This document shows positions 7,727-18,327 of a DNA stretch of 64,000 bases, in pieces (the first letter of the stretch is position 1; each line of letters begins with the position of its first letter). The notes under the pieces are model-generated. The model did not search any database. It had not been told where the DNA came from and worked only from the letters and a program-made list of their open reading frames with translations. Origin of the DNA: Lysobacteraceae bacterium (GTDB taxonomy: Bacteria > Pseudomonadota > Gammaproteobacteria > Xanthomonadales > Xanthomonadaceae). A program made the translations under genes and the position numbers. The stretch spans positions 1 through 64,000 of the forward strand of contig JAUXUI010000108.1 of NCBI GenBank assembly GCA_030681035.1, given 5' to 3'.

Positions 7727-9976
7727 TTAACTCGCAGCGCCTGATGAACGCAGGATTTGCGGGGTGACAAAGATCAACAACTCGGCTTTGTTGGCGGAGC
7801 GACCTTTCTTGCGGAACAGCGCGCCAAGCCCCGGGATATCGCCAAGGAACGGTACTTTGCTCAGATCTTCGCGTGATTTGAACTCATAAACACCGCCGAC
7901 AACCACTGTTTGCCCGTTATCGACCAGTACTGCAGTCGTTACCTCGCGCTTCTGGATCTGCGGAACCTGTCCGATAGAGGTGTCGATGAAACCCGATACT
8001 TCATCTTTCTTGATCGCCATTGCGAGAAACACTCGGCCATCCTGAGTAATGGTCGGCGTCACCTTGAGTTCCAGCAGCACGTCCTTGAACTGTACGTTCG
8101 GGATCGGCACCGAAGTACCACCCTGCTGCGGCGCGATGGTGACAAAGCCGACTTCATCACCCTGGCGGATGATCGCCTCACGCTGGTTGGAAGTAATCAC
8201 GCGCGGATTGGAAATCACCTCGCCACGGCCCTCGGACTGCAGTGCCGAAAGTTCCAGATCAATCTCGAATAGCGGGCCAAGTATGGCGAATGCCAGTGAG
8301 CCGGCCGGATTTAGCACCGGCAGGTTGACGTTCAATGCCTGATCAAGCGTACCGAACGACGGAACCGTGAGATCAGCCGGATCAATCGGGTTGGGCGAGG
8401 CCAATTCCGCGTTTCGCGCGAAGGAGGTGTTGTTGAACTCCACGACGCTGTTCAGCGTACCGCTGGTGGTCACCGTATTGACCTTGTTGTTGCGGCCACG
8501 GAAGCCAAAACGCGAACCAACCTCGCGCGCGAAATCATCCGAAGCGACGACGATACGGGCTTCGATCATCACCTGATCCACCGCGCGATCAAGCAGCGTG
8601 ACCAGGCGCTTGATTTCGGCAACCCGTTTGGGGATATCGATCACCAGCAAGGTGTTGGTGCGCCGGTCAAAACTGATGCTACCGCGCTCCGACAGAAAGC
8701 CCCGGCTGCCGCTTGACGATCCACCGCCGCCGCCACCACCGCCGCCGCTACCGGTCTTGCTCTCTTCGGTGAGCAGCTTGGCGATATCTTCGGCGATGCC
8801 ATAGTTGATCGGAATGAACTCGGTGATGGTTTCCGAGCGCTCCTCAAGGGCAATGCGGGCATCTTCCTTTTGCTGCTCAAAATCAGCCAATTCTTTTTGC
8901 GGGCCGATCCAGACCACATCGCCATCGCGACGCTTGTCGAGCTGCTTGGCGCGCAGCATGATATCCAGCGCCTGATCCCACGGCACATTCTGCAGACGCA
9001 GGGTGATGTTGCCCTGCACGGTATCGGCCGCGACGATGTTCAGGTTCGACTCGTCGGCAATCAACTGCAATACGGTGCGAACCGGAATATCCTGGAAGTT
9101 GAAGGTGACCGGTTTGCCGGTGTACTTCGGTGGCGGTGCACCGCTGGCCAATGCAGCAGCCACCGGATCTGCGGCTGCCTTGATTGGCACCACTTCAACG
9201 ACGTACTCGTTACCGGTCTGGTAAGCCAACGCCTCAAACGCAGTGCCGGTATCGATGACGATGCGCGAGCCGCCCGCGTTGGGCCGCGATTCGATGCTGC
9301 GCACCGGCGTGGCGAAATCACTGACATCCAGGCGTTTGCGCAGCGAGTCGGGCAAACTGGCATTGGCGACATCGATAACCACCTGCGACTTTTCCGTGCG
9401 CATATCGGCCAGCACACCCTCGCCATCAAAGCTCAATACCAGACGCCCAGCGCCATCGTCACCGCGACGGAAATCAATATTGCTTACCGCCAAGCCACTA
9501 TTGACACGCTTGCTGGGGTCATCGGGATTGGCCGCAATCGCTGCGGTTCCAGCCATTGCGCCGCCGGCTACCGAAACAATCAGGCGATTGCCCTCGGTTC
9601 GGGTTTCAAACGACGCGGTGCGGAACAGATCGATCACCACCCGTGTGCGGCCCTGCCCTTCTACCGCCGAGATCGCGCTGGTCGCGCCGCTGCCCACAGC
9701 GATGCGACGCTGATTCAGCCCATTGCGCGTATCAGGCACATCAATGGCAATCCGGGGCGGATTGTCGGTAGTGAACGTTTGCACCCCGGCTACCGGTTCG
9801 GCAAACTCCAGCACCACATCCACCGCTCCGCCACTACCGGTCTGGTAACTGGCGTTTCGCAATACATTCTCGGCCAGCGCCAAGGCAGGCACCAAGGCCA
9901 GGCACAGACTCAGTGAGGCCAAAGCGGCCCAGCGGGGACGGGCTGCGCCCGAAACAAGGTTCATTGCGGTCATCAT
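7727..9976 (-). CDS. pilQ: Type IV pilus secretin PilQ
   Basis: A 749-residue outer membrane secretin that forms the pore for the type IV pilus. A signal peptide ends near Ala35. One or two AMIN domains (about 38-280) are expected to bind peptidoglycan. An STN/N0 module (about 290-350), an N1-type domain and the C-terminal secretin domain follow. Between N1 elements sits an unusual linker of about nine glycines followed by serines (bases 8711-8757), encoded by GGC/GGT-type codons. The ATG at 9976 is preceded by GAGGGAAAC, a good ribosome site. It is the last gene of pilMNOPQ and is followed by a strong hairpin. Confidence 0.96.
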   Translation of the reverse strand: MMTAMNLVSGAARPRWAALASLSLCLALVPALALAENVLRNASYQTGSGGAVDVVLEFAEPVAGVQTFTTDNPPRIAIDVPDTRNGLNQRRIAVGSGATSAISAVEGQGRTRVVIDLFRTASFETRTEGNRLIVSVAGGAMAGTAAIAANPDDPSKRVNSGLAVSNIDFRRGDDGAGRLVLSFDGEGVLADMRTEKSQVVIDVANASLPDSLRKRLDVSDFATPVRSIESRPNAGGSRIVIDTGTAFEALAYQTGNEYVVEVVPIKAAADPVAAALASGAPPPKYTGKPVTFNFQDIPVRTVLQLIADESNLNIVAADTVQGNITLRLQNVPWDQALDIMLRAKQLDKRRDGDVVWIGPQKELADFEQQKEDARIALEERSETITEFIPINYGIAEDIAKLLTEESKTGSGGGGGGGGGSSSGSRGFLSERGSISFDRRTNTLLVIDIPKRVAEIKRLVTLLDRAVDQVMIEARIVVASDDFAREVGSRFGFRGRNNKVNTVTTSGTLNSVVEFNNTSFARNAELASPNPIDPADLTVPSFGTLDQALNVNLPVLNPAGSLAFAILGPLFEIDLELSALQSEGRGEVISNPRVITSNQREAIIRQGDEVGFVTIAPQQGGTSVPIPNVQFKDVLLELKVTPTITQDGRVFLAMAIKKDEVSGFIDTSIGQVPQIQKREVTTAVLVDNGQTVVVGGVYEFKSREDLSKVPFLGDIPGLGALFRKKGRSANKAELLIFVTPQILRSSGAAS

Positions 9977-9988
9977 GTTTCCCTCAAT

Positions 9989-10507
9989 TCACTGATTATC
10001 CAGAGCGACTGCCACCGAGCGCTCAAGCCAGCCACCCGCACCATCAGGTACCAATTCCACCAGTTCAATGCGCGAGTCGGTAACACTGGCAACCCGCCCC
10101 TCGTTTTGCCCCATGTGATTCCCCGGACGCACCCTGTGTACTACTTTGTCCGGCGCCATGACCAAAGCGACGCTCTTGACGCCGACACCCAACGTGCCAA
10201 CCATATCCAGCGCATCGAGCGGGAATGTTTCCAGCGGTTCTTTGCGCCGGTTAGGGTCGGGCCGTGGCCCACTGCTGTTCGCGCGACGATCATTGCTTGG
10301 CGCGCTGAACGGGTCACGCATGCTCTGCACGGTGTATTGAAACGTTTCGAATTGCTGCATCACCGGCAATGGGTCGAGCGGTGGTGCCGGGCGGTTCTTT
10401 ACTTCGGCGACCCATGCCTGCAGATCCTGAGTGCCGCGCGAGCACGCCACGAGCAGCAGGGCACCTAGCAACAACAGCACCCAGCGTGTCATTTGCGTGC
10501 GCTGCAT
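9989..10507 (-). CDS. pilP: Type IV pilus inner membrane lipoprotein PilP
   Basis: A 172-residue lipoprotein. The N-terminus has a hydrophobic core ending in the lipobox LVAC, so Cys is lipidated at about residue 22. The C-terminal part is the small beta-domain that contacts PilQ, with PilN/PilO bound to the rest. ATG 10507 is chosen because GAGGAG lies 6 bases upstream. An in-frame ATG at 10522 and a longer open frame exist but lack such a site. It lies between pilO and pilQ, 12 bases from pilQ. Confidence 0.93.
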   Translation of the reverse strand: MQRTQMTRWVLLLLGALLLVACSRGTQDLQAWVAEVKNRPAPPLDPLPVMQQFETFQYTVQSMRDPFSAPSNDRRANSSGPRPDPNRRKEPLETFPLDALDMVGTLGVGVKSVALVMAPDKVVHRVRPGNHMGQNEGRVASVTDSRIELVELVPDGAGGWLERSVAVALDNQ

Positions 10508-10523
10508 TGAATCTCCTCGCATA

Positions 10524-11177
10524 TCAGCGCCCTCCCGCTTTGGCGTCCGCAGCCTTGGCCGCCTCTTCCACTTCTTCTTCGTCAAGGTAGCGATAGGTCT
10601 TCACGGTGCCGGCCAGCACCAGTGTGTCGCTCGCTGCACCCGACTTGTCCTGCAGCGGTTTGAGCGAAATATCATGCATCGTCATGATGACCACCCGCGG
10701 TAACGAGGCAACACCACTGACAAAAGCACCAAACTGGTGATAACTGCCGGTCATGCGCAAAGCGATCGGCTTTTCTGCATAAAACTCACGCGCCACCTCG
10801 GCGCCCGGCTGGAACAGATCATTGCTGATGCCACTGGCCAATGCGGTCTGCGAGATATCCACGATTAGATCCGGCATCTCGGTGCGGCTGGGCAACTGTC
10901 GCAGCATCTGCTGCAGCATCGTCTCCATCTGCGCCAATTGTTCTTTCAGCGGTTCGAGGTTGGATGCGCGTGCCTGCTTGACCTCGTAGTCGCTGCGCAG
11001 CCCGGTTTCTTTTATCTTGAGACTTGCCAGAACGTCACTTTTATCGCTGATGATCAGCTGCCAGGCCAGCAACAGCACCAGCATGGCGATAATCGCGGTT
11101 GCCGCGGCCTTTATTGGCGTCGGCCAGTTGCCGGCGTCGTTGAAATCCAGGCTCTTGAGATCGATCGATTTGCTCAT
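10524..11177 (-). CDS. pilO: Type IV pilus alignment protein PilO
   Basis: A 217-residue bitopic inner membrane protein: a short cytoplasmic N-terminus, one helix near residues 26-45, a periplasmic coiled coil (about 50-105), and a ferredoxin-like C-terminal domain. PilO dimerises with PilN and links PilM in the cytoplasm to PilP and PilQ. The C-terminal tail is charged and rich in Glu, Ala and Lys. The start overlaps the pilN stop (ATGA). Confidence 0.93.
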   Translation of the reverse strand: MSKSIDLKSLDFNDAGNWPTPIKAAATAIIAMLVLLLAWQLIISDKSDVLASLKIKETGLRSDYEVKQARASNLEPLKEQLAQMETMLQQMLRQLPSRTEMPDLIVDISQTALASGISNDLFQPGAEVAREFYAEKPIALRMTGSYHQFGAFVSGVASLPRVVIMTMHDISLKPLQDKSGAASDTLVLAGTVKTYRYLDEEEVEEAAKAADAKAGGR

Positions 11178-11766
11178 GGTTTGACCCCCGCCACTGCCTG
11201 CTCGGACTCACTGCCCTCTTTTTGCTCAGGGCTGGCGAGGCGTACCCGCAACTTGAACTCGAACGGCAGCGCCTTGTTGTCGCCCTTCGCTTCGATGATC
11301 GTCAAGTCGGGAGTCCCCATCCAGTCGGATGCATCGAGATTGCGCATGTACGAACTGACCCGGGCGTTGGATTGACTCAGCCCCTCCAGCGTGAGCTGGT
11401 CGCCGGTTTGCTGAATCAGCATCAACTTGATGCCATCCGGCACCGTGCGCACCAACTCATCGAACAAATGCACCATCTGCGAGCGACTGGCCTGCAACTC
11501 TTCAATTACCTGCTTGCGCGCCAGCAAACGGCTCTTGCTGCGGTCCAGTTCCTCGATCTCGAGAATCTGCTTTTGCACCTCGGCAATGCGCACTTCAAGG
11601 AACGTGTTACGTGCGGTCTGCGACTCGATCTGGCCGGAGTAAAAACCGTTGATCAGCACCGCCACCAGCGCGGCGACCAACGCCCCCGCGCCGAGCATGG
11701 CAAAGAACTCGTGCTGACGCCGCTTGCGGCGCTCAGCGTGCCAGGGAAGTAGATTGATTCTGGCCA

Positions 11767-11767
<1 letters not shown>
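11174..11767 (-). CDS. pilN: Type IV pilus alignment protein PilN
   Basis: A 197-residue bitopic protein. It starts MARINLLPWHAERRKRR, the conserved INLLPW motif with which PilN docks on PilM. A membrane helix (about 24-44), a coiled coil and a ferredoxin-like periplasmic domain follow. Its start overlaps the pilM stop as TAATG and its stop overlaps pilO. Confidence 0.95.
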
Positions 11768-12849
<1,082 letters not shown>

Positions 12850-12903
12850 TTACGCGCGTTTACTACGTAAGCACATTAAATACCGGTTTTAACCTGTTTG
12901 GCA

Positions 12904-12931
12904 ACTATGGCGTTTCGAGCACCATCGTCAA
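12904..12931 (-). promoter_or_regulatory. Possible sigma-70 promoter for pilMNOPQ
   Basis: Read on the minus strand: TTGACG, 16 bases, then CATAGT, about 80 bases before the chosen pilM start. The -35 matches 5 of 6 and the -10 matches 4 of 6 of the consensus. This is inference from sequence only. Confidence 0.3.
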
Positions 12932-13416
12932 TGACCGGAATTTGACCCGACCAACCCCGCCAATTGCCCCAGACGCCATTGAACCAGCCAACCTACGACA
13001 GGCAGCAAACGCACCCCACGCGCGGGTAGCGTCACCCCGGCGCTTCGCTCGCCACAAACAAGCTGTCGGTTGGAACTGGCCATATCTATGCCGGCAAAAA
13101 GGGGCGTACGAAAACAGGTAAAATGTTATGTCTGCTGCAGTCGATCACCTGCCGGCATTTTGCGCCGCGCGCGGTTACGACCTGAGCCAAGCGCCCCCTG
13201 CACCTGACGGAATCGGCAATATCATCAATTCCGTATGCGATCTATACTATGTCGCCTGCAATCATGCAAACCCGGCATCGGGATTACCCGGTACTGAAGT
13301 GACATTTCGTGTTTGCCGTCACAGTTTTGGAATCCTGATGCCATCCACAAGCAAGCGGCTCGCGACGCGGAGGTTGCTCCTCGGCGGGCACGGGCGCCAC
13401 GGTGGATGATTAGCAG

Positions 13417-13491
13417 GTAGGATGGGTAGAGCGCAGCGAAACCCGTCGATTTCCGGCAAAGATGGGTTTCGCTGTGCTCTACCCATCCTAC
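13417..13491. repeat. 75-bp palindromic repeat, GTAGGATGGGTAGAGC family
   Basis: An inverted repeat with 28-base arms: GTAGGATGGGTAGAGCGCAG and its continuation through AACCC on the left, and the complementary GGGTTTCGCTG...CCATCCTAC on the right, with one mismatch (GCGCAG against TGTGCT side). A near-identical element is at 63005-63079, and a single arm is at 24031-24062. From memory, palindromes of this sequence occur in many unrelated proteobacterial genomes. Lying 25 bases before mrcA, it could form a hairpin in the 5' leader. Confidence 0.85.
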
Positions 13492-13516
13492 GCGCGCTCC
13501 CCGCCCCTTTTTTATC

Positions 13517-16003
13517 ATGCAAGTGCTGAAAACCATGCCTAAAGTTCGCCGCCTGCTTCGACTGGCGCTGGTAGTGGGCCTGATCGGACTGGCGTTTGGC
13601 CTGGTTACGATCGGCGCCCTGTACTGGCTGATTGCACCACGCTTGCCCGATGTGCAGGTCCTGCGCAATACCGAGTTGCAAGTGCCGCTGACGGTATATT
13701 CGCGCGAGGGTAGCCTGATCGCCCAGTTTGGTGAGACGCGCCGCTATCCGGCGCGGATAGACGAGATTCCAGAACAAATCAAGCAAGCCTTCATCGCCAC
13801 GGAAGATGCCCGATTCTATGAGCATCCAGGCATCGATGTGCGCGGAATTGCCCGCGCCGTATGGCTGCTCGCAACCACCAGTGGCCGCCGCATACCCGGC
13901 GGCAGCACCATCACCCAGCAGGTTGCCCGGCAGTTCTTCCTGAGCTCGGAATATTCCTATTCACGCAAGCTCACCGAGATTTTTCTGGCGCTGAAAATGG
14001 AGCGCGAGCTGAGCAAGGACGAGATTCTTGAGTTGTACCTGAACAAGAGTTTTTTCGGTAACCGTGCATATGGCGTCGCCGCTGCTGCGGAGTTTTATTA
14101 CGGAAAACCGCTCGATCAACTTTCGCTTGCACAAGCGGCAACACTGGCCTCGATCCCGAAATTTCCATCCAGTGGCAATCCGATATCCAACCCCGAGCGT
14201 GCGCTGATCCGGCGCAATTACGTGCTCGCCCGGATGTTTGAAAACGGCTTCATCAACAACGACCAGATGCAACAAGCACAGGCCGAAATGCAGGACGCAA
14301 GCCCGCATGAGCCACCGATCGAAGTGGATGCGCCGTATGTGGCCGAGATGGTGCGCGAGGCCGTTGTTGAGCGCTACGGCCCGGATGCACTGACGACCGG
14401 GCTCAAGGTGTACACCAGCATCGTCACAAGCGAGCAACTTGCCGGCAATCAGGCGGTTTACGATGCCTTGGCCGCCTATGACCGCCGCCATGGCTGGCGC
14501 GGTGCCGAGGCACATTGGGAAATCGATGCAACGCCCGATCACGCTGCGCTGGCCAGGCGCCTGAGCAATCTGGGGACAGTGGCGAATCTGTTACCGGCAC
14601 TGGTGCTGCATTCGGACGCGAGCACTGCCTCACTAATGCTGGGCAGCGGTGAGCGGGTTTCGTTGAACCTCAAATCGATCTCCTGGGCTGCAAAATACCT
14701 CAGTGAACACAGCCACGGCGCGGCACCCAAGCAGGTTGATCAGGTATTGGCAAAGGGCGACGTGGTGCGCGTAATTGCGCAATCCGACAGCCATGCATTG
14801 GCGCAAATACCCAAGGCGCAAGCAGCCTTGATTGCACTTGATCCTGAGGATGGCGGCATCCGCACCCTGATCGGCGGCTTCAGTTTTTCCCGCAGCAAGT
14901 TTAATCGGGTAACCCAATCGCAGCGGCAACCCGGCTCCAGTTTCAAACCCTTCATCTACGCGTCCGCCTTTGAGCGCGGTTTCACGCCGGCCAGCGTGGT
15001 GCTCGATGCACCGGTTGTTTTTCGCCAGCAAGGCCTTGATGCCGATGGCGAAGAGAAAGTCTGGCAGCCGCAGAATGACAATGAAAAATTTGCTGGCCCA
15101 ATGCGCCTGCGCGAGGCGATGGTCACCTCTCGTAACCTGGTATCGGTGCGTTTGCTCGATGCGATTGGCGTCAACTATGCCCGCCGCTTTATCCAGAACT
15201 TTGGCTTTCCGGCACAAAGTCTGCCCGAAAACTTGTCACTGGCACTGGGCACCAGCTCAGTGCCACCGCTGCAACTGGCACGCGGTTATGCGGTATTTGC
15301 CAATGGCGGTTTCCTGATCGATCCCTGGTTCATCGAGCGGATCGAAGATCGCGATGGCGTCGTGATCTACAAAACCCATCCCGCCACCGCCTGCGGCGAG
15401 TGTCCGCAGCGTCTGGCGCAGCAAAATACGTCAAATGCACAAGCAGGCGGCTTTGACCTCGGCGGCAACACACACAGTGCAACCGAAACCATCGGGCCAC
15501 CGAGCCAGATACTGGCACCGCGCGTAATCGAGGAGCGCACTATCTACTTGGTCGGCTCACTGATGCGCGATGTAGTGCGCCGTGGCACCGGCTCGGGTGC
15601 GATGGTACTCGGCCGCAATGATCTGGCTGGCAAGACTGGCACCACCAACGATCATCGCGATGCATGGTTTTCCGGCTTTGGCGGCGGCATCGTCACCACC
15701 GCTTGGGTCGGCATGGATGATTTCAGCAGCCTGGGCCGCGGCGAGTTCGGCTCGCGGGCCGCAATGCCCGCCTGGATTGGCTACATGAGCAAGGCGCTGG
15801 CTGGCCGGCCCGAAGTCGTGCCGTCGCTGCCGGTCGGTGTCGTTACTGCCTGGATCAACCGCGATAGCGGCTTGTTGGCGCAACCAGGAAGCCCAGACGC
15901 CATCGCCGAGTTTTTCAAACTGGAAGATATTGCGCGGCTGGAAGCGAACACCGCCAATGCCCAGCCAAAAACCAGTGACCGCGAGGCATTTGATATCTTC
16001 TGA
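13517..16003 (+). CDS. mrcA: Penicillin-binding protein 1A
   Basis: An 828-residue class A bifunctional peptidoglycan synthase. An N-terminal membrane anchor (about 15-38) is followed by a glycosyltransferase family 51 domain with catalytic E96 in TEDARFYEHPG. A PBP1A-type insert and the transpeptidase domain come next, with S474-S-F-K477, S538-R-N and K706-TG. It polymerises and crosslinks peptidoglycan in the periplasm. ATG 13517 or ATG 13535 (MPKVRR) could be the start; neither has a strong ribosome site. It is divergent from pilM, a conserved arrangement in pseudomonads and relatives. Confidence 0.95.
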   Translation: MQVLKTMPKVRRLLRLALVVGLIGLAFGLVTIGALYWLIAPRLPDVQVLRNTELQVPLTVYSREGSLIAQFGETRRYPARIDEIPEQIKQAFIATEDARFYEHPGIDVRGIARAVWLLATTSGRRIPGGSTITQQVARQFFLSSEYSYSRKLTEIFLALKMERELSKDEILELYLNKSFFGNRAYGVAAAAEFYYGKPLDQLSLAQAATLASIPKFPSSGNPISNPERALIRRNYVLARMFENGFINNDQMQQAQAEMQDASPHEPPIEVDAPYVAEMVREAVVERYGPDALTTGLKVYTSIVTSEQLAGNQAVYDALAAYDRRHGWRGAEAHWEIDATPDHAALARRLSNLGTVANLLPALVLHSDASTASLMLGSGERVSLNLKSISWAAKYLSEHSHGAAPKQVDQVLAKGDVVRVIAQSDSHALAQIPKAQAALIALDPEDGGIRTLIGGFSFSRSKFNRVTQSQRQPGSSFKPFIYASAFERGFTPASVVLDAPVVFRQQGLDADGEEKVWQPQNDNEKFAGPMRLREAMVTSRNLVSVRLLDAIGVNYARRFIQNFGFPAQSLPENLSLALGTSSVPPLQLARGYAVFANGGFLIDPWFIERIEDRDGVVIYKTHPATACGECPQRLAQQNTSNAQAGGFDLGGNTHSATETIGPPSQILAPRVIEERTIYLVGSLMRDVVRRGTGSGAMVLGRNDLAGKTGTTNDHRDAWFSGFGGGIVTTAWVGMDDFSSLGRGEFGSRAAMPAWIGYMSKALAGRPEVVPSLPVGVVTAWINRDSGLLAQPGSPDAIAEFFKLEDIARLEANTANAQPKTSDREAFDIF

Positions 16004-16034
16004 GTGTGCCCCTTACTGAAAGCAGCCTCAGCCA

Positions 16035-16676
16035 ATGGATCGCCGCGAGCGAATTGCATCACCTGACACCGCCCGACAACGCCAGCGAATTACCGCCGAC
16101 GCCGTTCGCTTGATGCGTGATGCGGGCATTGCTGATGTTGCAAGCGCGCGGCGACGGGCAGCCAAACGCCTGGGAATCCGCGACCCTCGCGCGCTGCCCG
16201 AACTGGATGAAATCGTTGCGGCGTTACGCAGTGAGCAACGCCTGTACGCAGGCATGCGGCACGCCTGCCATCAGCGACATCTGCGCGAAGCGGCCCTGGA
16301 GGCAATGGCGTTTTTCAGCCACTTCGCCCCCCGCGTGGTGGGCTCCGTGCTGGAAGGTAGCGCTGAACCACACAGCGCGGTGTGTTTGCACCTTTTCACG
16401 GACGACTGCGAAGCGGTCATCCTCTTTCTTGATGAACAAGGCATCACGCACGCACGCTCCACTCGCATGATGCGGCTTGATCGCGAGCGCACGACCCAAG
16501 CCGACGCACTGGAGTTCATTGCCGGCGATGTGCCGTTTGCGCTGATCGTATTGCCACGCAGCGCGCTGCGACAGGCACCGCTGGCACCCGGCAGCGACGC
16601 CCCGATGGCGCGCGCATCACTGGCGCAACTCAGGGCACTGCTGCAACAGGGCGGCCCGGAAACGGGCCAGCCCTGA
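16035..16676 (+). CDS. Unknown protein, nucleotidyltransferase-like
   Basis: A 213-residue soluble protein I cannot name with certainty. The N-terminal half is strongly basic and helical. The middle contains VVGSVLEGSAEPHSAV then LHLFTDDCEAVILFLDEQGI, which resembles a minimal nucleotidyltransferase core (GS motif followed by paired acidic residues). The aspartates are not in the canonical GSxxxGxxxxxSDxD spacing, so activity is doubtful. There is no signal peptide or membrane segment. It lies 31 bases after mrcA on the same strand and probably shares its transcript. It is convergent with gltA, 15 bases away. Confidence 0.7.
   Translation: MDRRERIASPDTARQRQRITADAVRLMRDAGIADVASARRRAAKRLGIRDPRALPELDEIVAALRSEQRLYAGMRHACHQRHLREAALEAMAFFSHFAPRVVGSVLEGSAEPHSAVCLHLFTDDCEAVILFLDEQGITHARSTRMMRLDRERTTQADALEFIAGDVPFALIVLPRSALRQAPLAPGSDAPMARASLAQLRALLQQGGPETGQP
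16653..16668 (+). terminator. Possible hairpin between convergent genes
   Basis: GGCCCG-GAAA-CGGGCC forms a 6-bp stem with a stable GNRA loop, inside the last codons of the gene at 16035-16676 and just before the gltA stop. It could limit read-through from both sides. No U tract follows, so this is weak. Confidence 0.3.
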
Positions 16677-16691
16677 TTCGCCACAAACTGC

Positions 16692-17987
16692 TCAGCGCTT
16701 GTCGAGCGCGATGTAATCGCGCGCTGCCGCTCCGGTGTAAATCTGCCGTGGCCGCCCGATTTTGGCCTCCGGGTCGATCTGCTGTTCCAGCCAGTGCGCA
16801 ACCCAGCCGGCAGTGCGCGCAATCGCGAACATCACCGTGAACATTTCGGTAGGGATGTTGAGCGCTTTGTAAATCAGCCCGGAATAGAAATCGACGTTTG
16901 GATACAGCTTGCGCGACACGAAATACTCGTCCTTGAGCGCAGCCTCTTCCAGACGCATCGCCACTTCCAGCATCGGGTCGTTGACGCCGAGCTCGGCCAG
17001 CACCTTGTGCGTCATCTCGCGGATGATCGCGGCGCGCGGGTCGTAGTTCTTGTAAACACGGTGGCCAAAGCCCATCAGCCGGAAACCGGAGTTCTTGTCT
17101 TTGGCGCGATCAATTGCACTGGCGACATCCTCGGGCCGGCCAATTTCTTCCAGCATCTTCAGCACCGCTTCGTTGGCGCCGCCATGTGCGGGCCCCCACA
17201 GCGCGGCAACACCGGCCGCCACGCAGGCATAGGGATTGGCACCGGTGGAACCGACCAGACGCACGGTCGAGGTGGACGCATTTTGTTCGTGATCCGCGTG
17301 CAGGATGAACAGCAGATCCAGCGCCTTGGCCGCTACCGGATTGAGTTCCAGTGGCTCGGACGGCACTTCGAACATCATGTGCAGGAAGCGATTGACGTAA
17401 TTGAGGTTGTTGCGTGGATAACGCCCCGGCCAACCGATCGAGTGGCGGTAACAGGCCGCCGCAATGGTTGGCACTTTCGCCAGCAGGCGGATCGCCGCCA
17501 TGCGCCGCTGTTCGGGGTCATCCAGATTCAGGTCATCGTGATAAAACGCCGCCAGCGAACCCAGCATGCCGCACAGCATCGCCATCGGGTGGGCATCATG
17601 GCGGAAGCCCTGCAGGAAGCTCTTGAACGCCTCATGCATCATTGTGTGGTGGGTTACGGTGTGGTCGAATGCATCGAGCTCAGCGGTTGTCGGCAGCTCA
17701 CCGTTGATCAGCAGATACGCCACCTCGGTGAAATTGGAGTGCTTGGCCAATTGCTCGATCGGATAACCACGATACAAAAGTATGCCGGCATCGCCATCGA
17801 TGTACGCCACTGCACTCTTGCAACTGGCAGTTGCAGTGAAGCCGGTGTCATAAGTGAAATAACCCAGGTCTTTCGGCACCTTGCTGATATCCAGGCACGG
17901 TGAGCCCAGTGTGCCGCGCAAGATCGGCAACTCTGTGGTTTTGCCAGCAACAGTATCGGTCAGGGTAAGGCTCTTGTTATCGGACAC
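16692..17987 (-). CDS. gltA: Citrate synthase
   Basis: A 431-residue type II (hexameric, gram-negative) citrate synthase, condensing oxaloacetate and acetyl-CoA in the TCA cycle. Conserved segments include [27 protein letters not shown] and PNVDFYSG, which carry the two catalytic histidines and the aspartate. The length fits the roughly 427 residues of the E. coli enzyme. GTG 17987 is chosen because GAGGAG lies 6 bases upstream and the product then begins [10 protein letters not shown] like other GltA proteins. An ATG 18 bases upstream is also in frame. Confidence 0.96.
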   Translation of the reverse strand: MSDNKSLTLTDTVAGKTTELPILRGTLGSPCLDISKVPKDLGYFTYDTGFTATASCKSAVAYIDGDAGILLYRGYPIEQLAKHSNFTEVAYLLINGELPTTAELDAFDHTVTHHTMMHEAFKSFLQGFRHDAHPMAMLCGMLGSLAAFYHDDLNLDDPEQRRMAAIRLLAKVPTIAAACYRHSIGWPGRYPRNNLNYVNRFLHMMFEVPSEPLELNPVAAKALDLLFILHADHEQNASTSTVRLVGSTGANPYACVAAGVAALWGPAHGGANEAVLKMLEEIGRPEDVASAIDRAKDKNSGFRLMGFGHRVYKNYDPRAAIIREMTHKVLAELGVNDPMLEVAMRLEEAALKDEYFVSRKLYPNVDFYSGLIYKALNIPTEMFTVMFAIARTAGWVAHWLEQQIDPEAKIGRPRQIYTGAAARDYIALDKR

Positions 17988-18327
17988 AGCGGTCTCCTCG
18001 ATCAACGATTACAGGGCGTGGCCATAACAGACCTGCACCTGCGGCAGGGGTTCCAGCGCGCACTCATGACAGGGCACGGCGCGAACCACGATGCGGCCAT
18101 TATCGCATGTCGTCACAGCGGATCGGCCCAAAGCGTAAGACCACCACGCAGATGGTGTAACCGCGACCGCGGCCTGACTCGGCCGGCCGGTAGCTTCGCA
18201 AACAGCCCTCGCTGCGCTCGGTCGCTCACAGGGTGAGCTCCTACAGGCGAGGGTCGCGGTGTTTTTGTAGGAGCCCACCCTGTGGGCGACAGGTGGCGCA
18301 GCAGGATTCGAGCGGTTCCCAGCCGGC
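17988..18327. other. gltA-aldolase intergenic region with REP pair
   Basis: 340 bases between two minus-strand genes. No gene is seen. It contains an inverted REP pair (18221-18244 and 18267-18290) and a right end, GGATTCGAGCGGTTCCC at 18304-18320, that resembles the end of the MITE-like elements flanking pyk. This may be an internally deleted copy. The gltA promoter should lie in the part next to 17988. Confidence 0.6.
18221..18290. repeat. Inverted pair of REP units (BIME-like)
   Basis: Two 24-base units facing each other: GTCGCTCACAGG...CTCCTAC at 18221-18244 and GTAGGAGCCCAC...GGGCGAC at 18267-18290. Each unit is itself a small palindrome, and the pair could fold into one long hairpin. 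It belongs to the family seen at 128, 19474, 21291, 44262, 48423 and 56432. Confidence 0.85.
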
